The notes under the pieces were generated by a model. That model saw only the letters and a program-made list of their open reading frames with translations, was not told the origin of the DNA and made no database searches. Below, one piece after another: positions 60,333 through 63,290 of a DNA stretch of 63,290 nt. The stretch is taken from assembly GCA_959023295.1 (NCBI GenBank), contig CAUFBM010000014.1, forward strand, positions 1 to 63,290, written 5' to 3'. The first letter of the stretch is position 1. Every line of letters begins with the position of its first letter. The translations under genes and the position numbers were made by a program. Source of the DNA: an uncultured Collinsella sp. GTDB lineage: Bacteria > Actinomycetota > Coriobacteriia > Coriobacteriales > Coriobacteriaceae.

Positions 60333-61328
60333 ATGGGTGTTAACCTCTCCGGCCGTAGCTTCCTCAAGCTCCTCGACCTCACCACCGAGGAGATCGAGTA
60401 CCTGCTCAAGCTCTCCAAGAACTTCAAGGACATGAAGCGCGCTGGCGTTCCGCACCGCTATCTCGAGGGCAAGAACATCGTTCTGCTCTTCCAGAAGACC
60501 TCCACTCGTACCCGCTGCGCCTTCGAGGTCGGCGGCATGGATCTGGGCATGGGTGTCACCTACCTCGATCCGGGTTCGTCGCAGATGGGCAAGAAGGAGT
60601 CCATCGAGGACACCGCCCGCGTTCTCGGCCGCATGTATGACGGCATCGAGTTCCGTGGCTTTGCCCAGGACGATGTCGAGGAGCTCGCTGCTAAGTCCGG
60701 CGTGCCCGTGTGGAACGGCCTGACCACTGAGTGGCATCCCACCCAGATGCTCGCCGACATCCTGACCGTCCAGGAGAACTTCAACTACGACATCAAGGGC
60801 AAGACCCTCGTCTTCATGGGCGACTGCAAGAACAACGTTGCTCGCTCCCTCATGGTTGTCTGCTCCAAGCTTGGCATGAACTTCGTGGCCTGCGGCCCCG
60901 AGGAGTGCATGCCCGCTGACGACGTCATCGAGGCCTGCAAGCCCATCGCCGAGGCCAACGGCTGCACCATCAAGCTGACCACCGACGTCAAGGACGGCGT
61001 CACCGGTGCCGACGTTATCTACACCGACGTGTGGGTCTCCATGGGCGAGCCTGACGAGGTCTGGGCCGAGCGCATCGCTCAGCTCACCCCGTATCGTGTC
61101 ACCTCCGAGGTCATGGCTATGGCCAACCCGGGTGCCATCTTCCTGCACTGCCTGCCCAGCTTCCACGACACCAACACCACGATTGGCGCCGAGAAGTGCG
61201 AGCAGTTCGGCATCACCGAGCAGGAGGTCACCGACGAGGTCTTCGAGAGCCCCGCTTCCAAGGTCTTCGACGAGGCCGAGAACCGCATGCACACCATCAA
61301 GGCCGTCATGTACGCCACGCTCAAGTAA
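60333..61328 (+). CDS. arcB: Ornithine carbamoyltransferase, catabolic
   Basis: Splits citrulline with phosphate to ornithine and carbamoyl phosphate in the ADI pathway. The 331-aa protein has the carbamoyl-phosphate loop KTSTRTRCAFEV (about 54-65), EWHPTQMLAD (about 131-140), the ornithine/SMG-type loop VWVSMGEPDE and HCLPSFHD (Cys about 272). The ATG has GAAAGGAAA upstream. It lies directly downstream of arcA copy 2. Confidence 0.95.
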   Translation: MGVNLSGRSFLKLLDLTTEEIEYLLKLSKNFKDMKRAGVPHRYLEGKNIVLLFQKTSTRTRCAFEVGGMDLGMGVTYLDPGSSQMGKKESIEDTARVLGRMYDGIEFRGFAQDDVEELAAKSGVPVWNGLTTEWHPTQMLADILTVQENFNYDIKGKTLVFMGDCKNNVARSLMVVCSKLGMNFVACGPEECMPADDVIEACKPIAEANGCTIKLTTDVKDGVTGADVIYTDVWVSMGEPDEVWAERIAQLTPYRVTSEVMAMANPGAIFLHCLPSFHDTNTTIGAEKCEQFGITEQEVTDEVFESPASKVFDEAENRMHTIKAVMYATLK

Positions 61329-61343
61329 GTGCATCTAGCATCT

Positions 61344-61379
61344 CGCTCGGGGTGTATTGCTGCACACCCCGAGCGGCTT
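61344..61379 (+). terminator. Terminator after arcB
   Basis: A perfect 12-bp CGCTCGGGGTGT / ACACCCCGAGCG stem with GCTTTGTCT behind it. Confidence 0.8.
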
Positions 61380-61475
61380 TGTCTGGTAAATATCTCGCGT
61401 CGGGCGGTGGGCACGGCACGGAAGATCCGCTTCGCGCGAGAAAGTTAAATGATTTATGAAGGGGGGATGAGAACC

Positions 61476-62954
61476 ATGACTGAGACCGCTAAGAAAAAGC
61501 GCGGTATGCCTTCATCGTTCACCATTCTTCTAGCTCTGCTGGCAATTGTTGCAGTGATTACCGTTATCGTCTCCGGCACGTCCGGCGGCGCGGTTACTGC
61601 CGCCCGTCTGAGCGATTTCTGCACCGGCCCGATTAAGGGCTTCGCTGACGCTCTGCCCGTCTGCCTCTTCGTTATGATCCTGGGCGGCTTCCTCGGCATG
61701 ATGACCGAGACCGGCGCTCTGGACAACGGTATCGCCGTCCTGGTGCAGAAGCTTAAGGGTAACGAGATCATGCTCATTCCCGTGCTGATGCTCATCTTCT
61801 CCCTCGGTGGTACCACCTATGGTATGTGCGAGGAGACCGTTCCCTTCTACGCCCTGCTCGCCGCTACCATGATGGCCGCTGGCTTCGACCCCATGGTCGG
61901 CGCCGCTACCGTCCTGCTCGGCGCTGGCTGCGGCTGCCTCGGCTCCACGGTTAACCCGTTCGCCGTCGGCGCTGCCGTCGACGCTCTGACCGGCGTTGGC
62001 ATTGAGGTCAACCAGTCCATCATCATCGGCCTTGGTGCCGTCCTGTGGATTGTCACTACCGCTATGTCCATCGTCTTCGTGATGAACTATGCCAAGAAGG
62101 TCAAGGCTGACAAGGGTTCCACCATCCTGTCGATGCAGGAGCTTAAGGACGCCGAAGAGGCTCACGGCAAGGCTGCTTCCGAGGTCCACAAGGAGGTCAA
62201 GCTCACTGGTCGTCAGAAGGGTGTTCTGATCGCCTTCGCCTTCACCTTCGTCGTCATGATCGTCGGCTTCATCCCGCTGGCCGACCTCAACGAGGGCGTC
62301 GCCAACTTCTTCGACGCTGGCGCTGTCTACGACGCCGACGGTAACGCCGTCGTCCAGGGCTGGTCTGCCCTGATCACCGGCCTGCCCATTGGCCAGTGGT
62401 ACTTCGACGAGGCTTCCACCTGGTTCTTCCTCATGGCCGTCCTGATCGGTATCATCGGTGGCCTGTCCGAGAAGCAGATCGTTAACACCTTCATCACCGG
62501 CGCTGCCGACATGATGTCCGTTGTTCTCGTCATCGCCCTCGCCCGTGGTATCTCCGTCCTCATGGCTAACACCGGCCTCGACGTCTTCGTCCTCGACGCT
62601 GCCGCCAATGCCCTGGCTGGCCTGTCCGGCGTGATCTTCGCTCCCATGAGCTTCCTGGTCTACTTCGGCCTGTCCTTCCTGATCCCCTCGACCTCCGGTA
62701 TGGCCACCGTCTCCATGCCCATCATGGGACCGCTGGCTGTTAAGCTCGGCTTCTCGCCCGAGGTCATGGTCATGATCTTCTCCGCCGCCATCGGTGTCGT
62801 GAACCTGTTCACCCCGACCTCCGGCGCCATCATGGGCGGTCTCGCCCTGGCCAAGATCGAGTGGACGACCTGGCTCAAGTTTGCCCTTAAGCTCATCGTC
62901 GCGCTCTCCGTCGTCTGCGCCATCATCCTGACCGTCGCTTGCGTGTTGATCTAA
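61476..62954 (+). CDS. arcD: YfcC-family transporter, probable arginine/ornithine antiporter
   Basis: A 492-aa membrane protein of the YfcC/Dcu-like family with about 12 hydrophobic segments and Gly-rich re-entrant stretches (SLGGTTYGMCEET, LGAGCGCLGSTVNPFA, PSTSGMATVSMPIMGP). Streptococcal ArcD proteins belong to this family, and the position behind arcA-arcB supports arginine/ornithine exchange. The ATG at 61476 is 9 nt after GGGGGG; earlier ATGs lie on or before that site. C4-dicarboxylate or other amino acid transport is the alternative. Confidence 0.83.
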   Translation: MTETAKKKRGMPSSFTILLALLAIVAVITVIVSGTSGGAVTAARLSDFCTGPIKGFADALPVCLFVMILGGFLGMMTETGALDNGIAVLVQKLKGNEIMLIPVLMLIFSLGGTTYGMCEETVPFYALLAATMMAAGFDPMVGAATVLLGAGCGCLGSTVNPFAVGAAVDALTGVGIEVNQSIIIGLGAVLWIVTTAMSIVFVMNYAKKVKADKGSTILSMQELKDAEEAHGKAASEVHKEVKLTGRQKGVLIAFAFTFVVMIVGFIPLADLNEGVANFFDAGAVYDADGNAVVQGWSALITGLPIGQWYFDEASTWFFLMAVLIGIIGGLSEKQIVNTFITGAADMMSVVLVIALARGISVLMANTGLDVFVLDAAANALAGLSGVIFAPMSFLVYFGLSFLIPSTSGMATVSMPIMGPLAVKLGFSPEVMVMIFSAAIGVVNLFTPTSGAIMGGLALAKIEWTTWLKFALKLIVALSVVCAIILTVACVLI

Positions 62955-63236
62955 GTACCCAACGGGTACCCCACGGAAACCTTGACGATCCTGTAAAGGA
63001 TCATCTGGTCATCGTCTGTCCGGTGGGGTCAACCCACCGGTAGACTCCTACCTTTAGCCCCCTCCCGTTCCGTGCGCGGGAGGGGGCGCACTTATGTTGC
63101 GCGGTTCTACGAACCGCGCAACCAGTCGACGCTGCGCGCCGCCCAGGACGACAATTTGTCATTCAAAAGGCAAGGCATGACCAGAAGGTCTATGCCTTGC
63201 CTTTTTCATGCCAACTTGTACGTCCTGGACGGCGCT
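62955..63236 (+). other. Hairpin-rich region between arcD and the second IS
   Basis: No gene seen. A TTGCGCGGTTC / GAACCGCGCAA hairpin lies at about 63095-63121. Outer arms starting GCGCCG (63136-63154) and TTGTACGTCC (63216-63235) pair over about 19 bp around an intrinsic terminator. The IS110 end follows directly. Confidence 0.6.
63165..63207 (+). terminator. Terminator with a nested stem
   Basis: AAAAGGCAAGGCAT / ATGCCTTGCCTTTT stem, with inner GACC-AGAA-GGTC pairing, and a T run. Confidence 0.88.
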
Positions 63237-63290
63237 CGCTCATATGACCCAATCCGCTGTCAAGAGCCACAATGGCCCCGCCGACCGCTT
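63237..63290 (-). mobile_element. Second IS110 copy, inverted, right end only
   Basis: The last 54 bases are the exact reverse complement of the right end of the element at 9457-10986. They include the subterminal repeat TATGACCCAATCC (63243-63255) and one arm of the GGCCCCGCCGACCG hairpin. The rest lies outside the window. With the first copy it forms an inverted pair about 52 kb apart. Confidence 0.9.

Noticed and set aside
1..63290. CRISPR arrays, tRNA or rRNA genes
   Set aside because: No regularly spaced repeats and no cloverleaf or rRNA-like stretches were noticed in the gaps; a covariance-model search would be the decisive check.

Overview
The window looks like a chromosome segment from a gut Coriobacteriia bacterium, most like Collinsella. 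This is inferred from the GC-rich codon use, the arginine deiminase genes, the mix of actinobacterial-type enzymes (fused glutamine-dependent NAD synthetase, Ppk1) with a fermentative set (L-lactate dehydrogenase, two acetate kinases, phosphotransacetylase), and the ECF transporter. No rRNA, tRNA or CRISPR array was seen.

Layout. 1-2400: an AT-richer island with the 3' part of a B12-binding radical SAM enzyme, a 36-codon peptide gene directly behind it and a terminator; this looks like a RiPP-type cassette cut by the window edge. 2527-9412: nadE, a class I aminotransferase, ldh, a DUF2974 hydrolase-like gene between two copies of a 30-nt repeat, and a nucleoid-associated protein gene. 9457-10986: a complete IS110-family element with a long structured 3' non-coding part (candidate bridge RNA); the end of a second, inverted copy closes the window at 63237-63290. 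11128-16497: lysine biosynthesis by the acetylase route. A lysine riboswitch precedes a natural lysA-dapA fusion, dapB and dapH, and an M20 deacetylase candidate is divergent. 16598-17192: a HigBA-type toxin-antitoxin pair. 17633-24616: a minus-strand cluster of an enoate-reductase-like flavoenzyme, a two-subunit aconitase X, an M20 peptidase and an MFS transporter, which reads as an unrecognised catabolic pathway. 24840-28399: a FxLYD protein, an HTH protein beside a membrane Ser/Thr kinase, and a secreted muralytic enzyme. 28714-30801: an ATP-grasp ligase and an aspartate racemase, together suggesting D-Asp cross-bridge synthesis. 30926-34420: a full ECF transporter operon (S, fused A1A2, T) behind a leader peptide with three consecutive Trp codons and an attenuator. 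34616-42005: C69 dipeptidase, a 30-aa membrane peptide, lipid kinase, RNase D, metallopeptidase, xseAB and a HIT protein. 42153-46002: tandem divergent acetate kinases convergent with pta. 46234-55230: UDP-galactopyranose mutase plus glycosyltransferase, P1 peptidase, Maf, DJ-1, RlmD-like methyltransferase and Ppk1 with a long tail. 55321-62954: arginine deiminase region with two arcA copies that appear identical, an ArcT-like aminotransferase between them, then arcB and an ArcD/YfcC antiporter.

Regulation and structure stand out. A lysine riboswitch, a Trp attenuator, direct-repeat activator sites 21 nt apart before both arcA copies, and a family of nested hairpins just behind stop codons are all visible. 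The hairpins have unique, perfectly complementary outer arms around a related core. Both IS110 ends abut such nested hairpins, suggesting a target preference.
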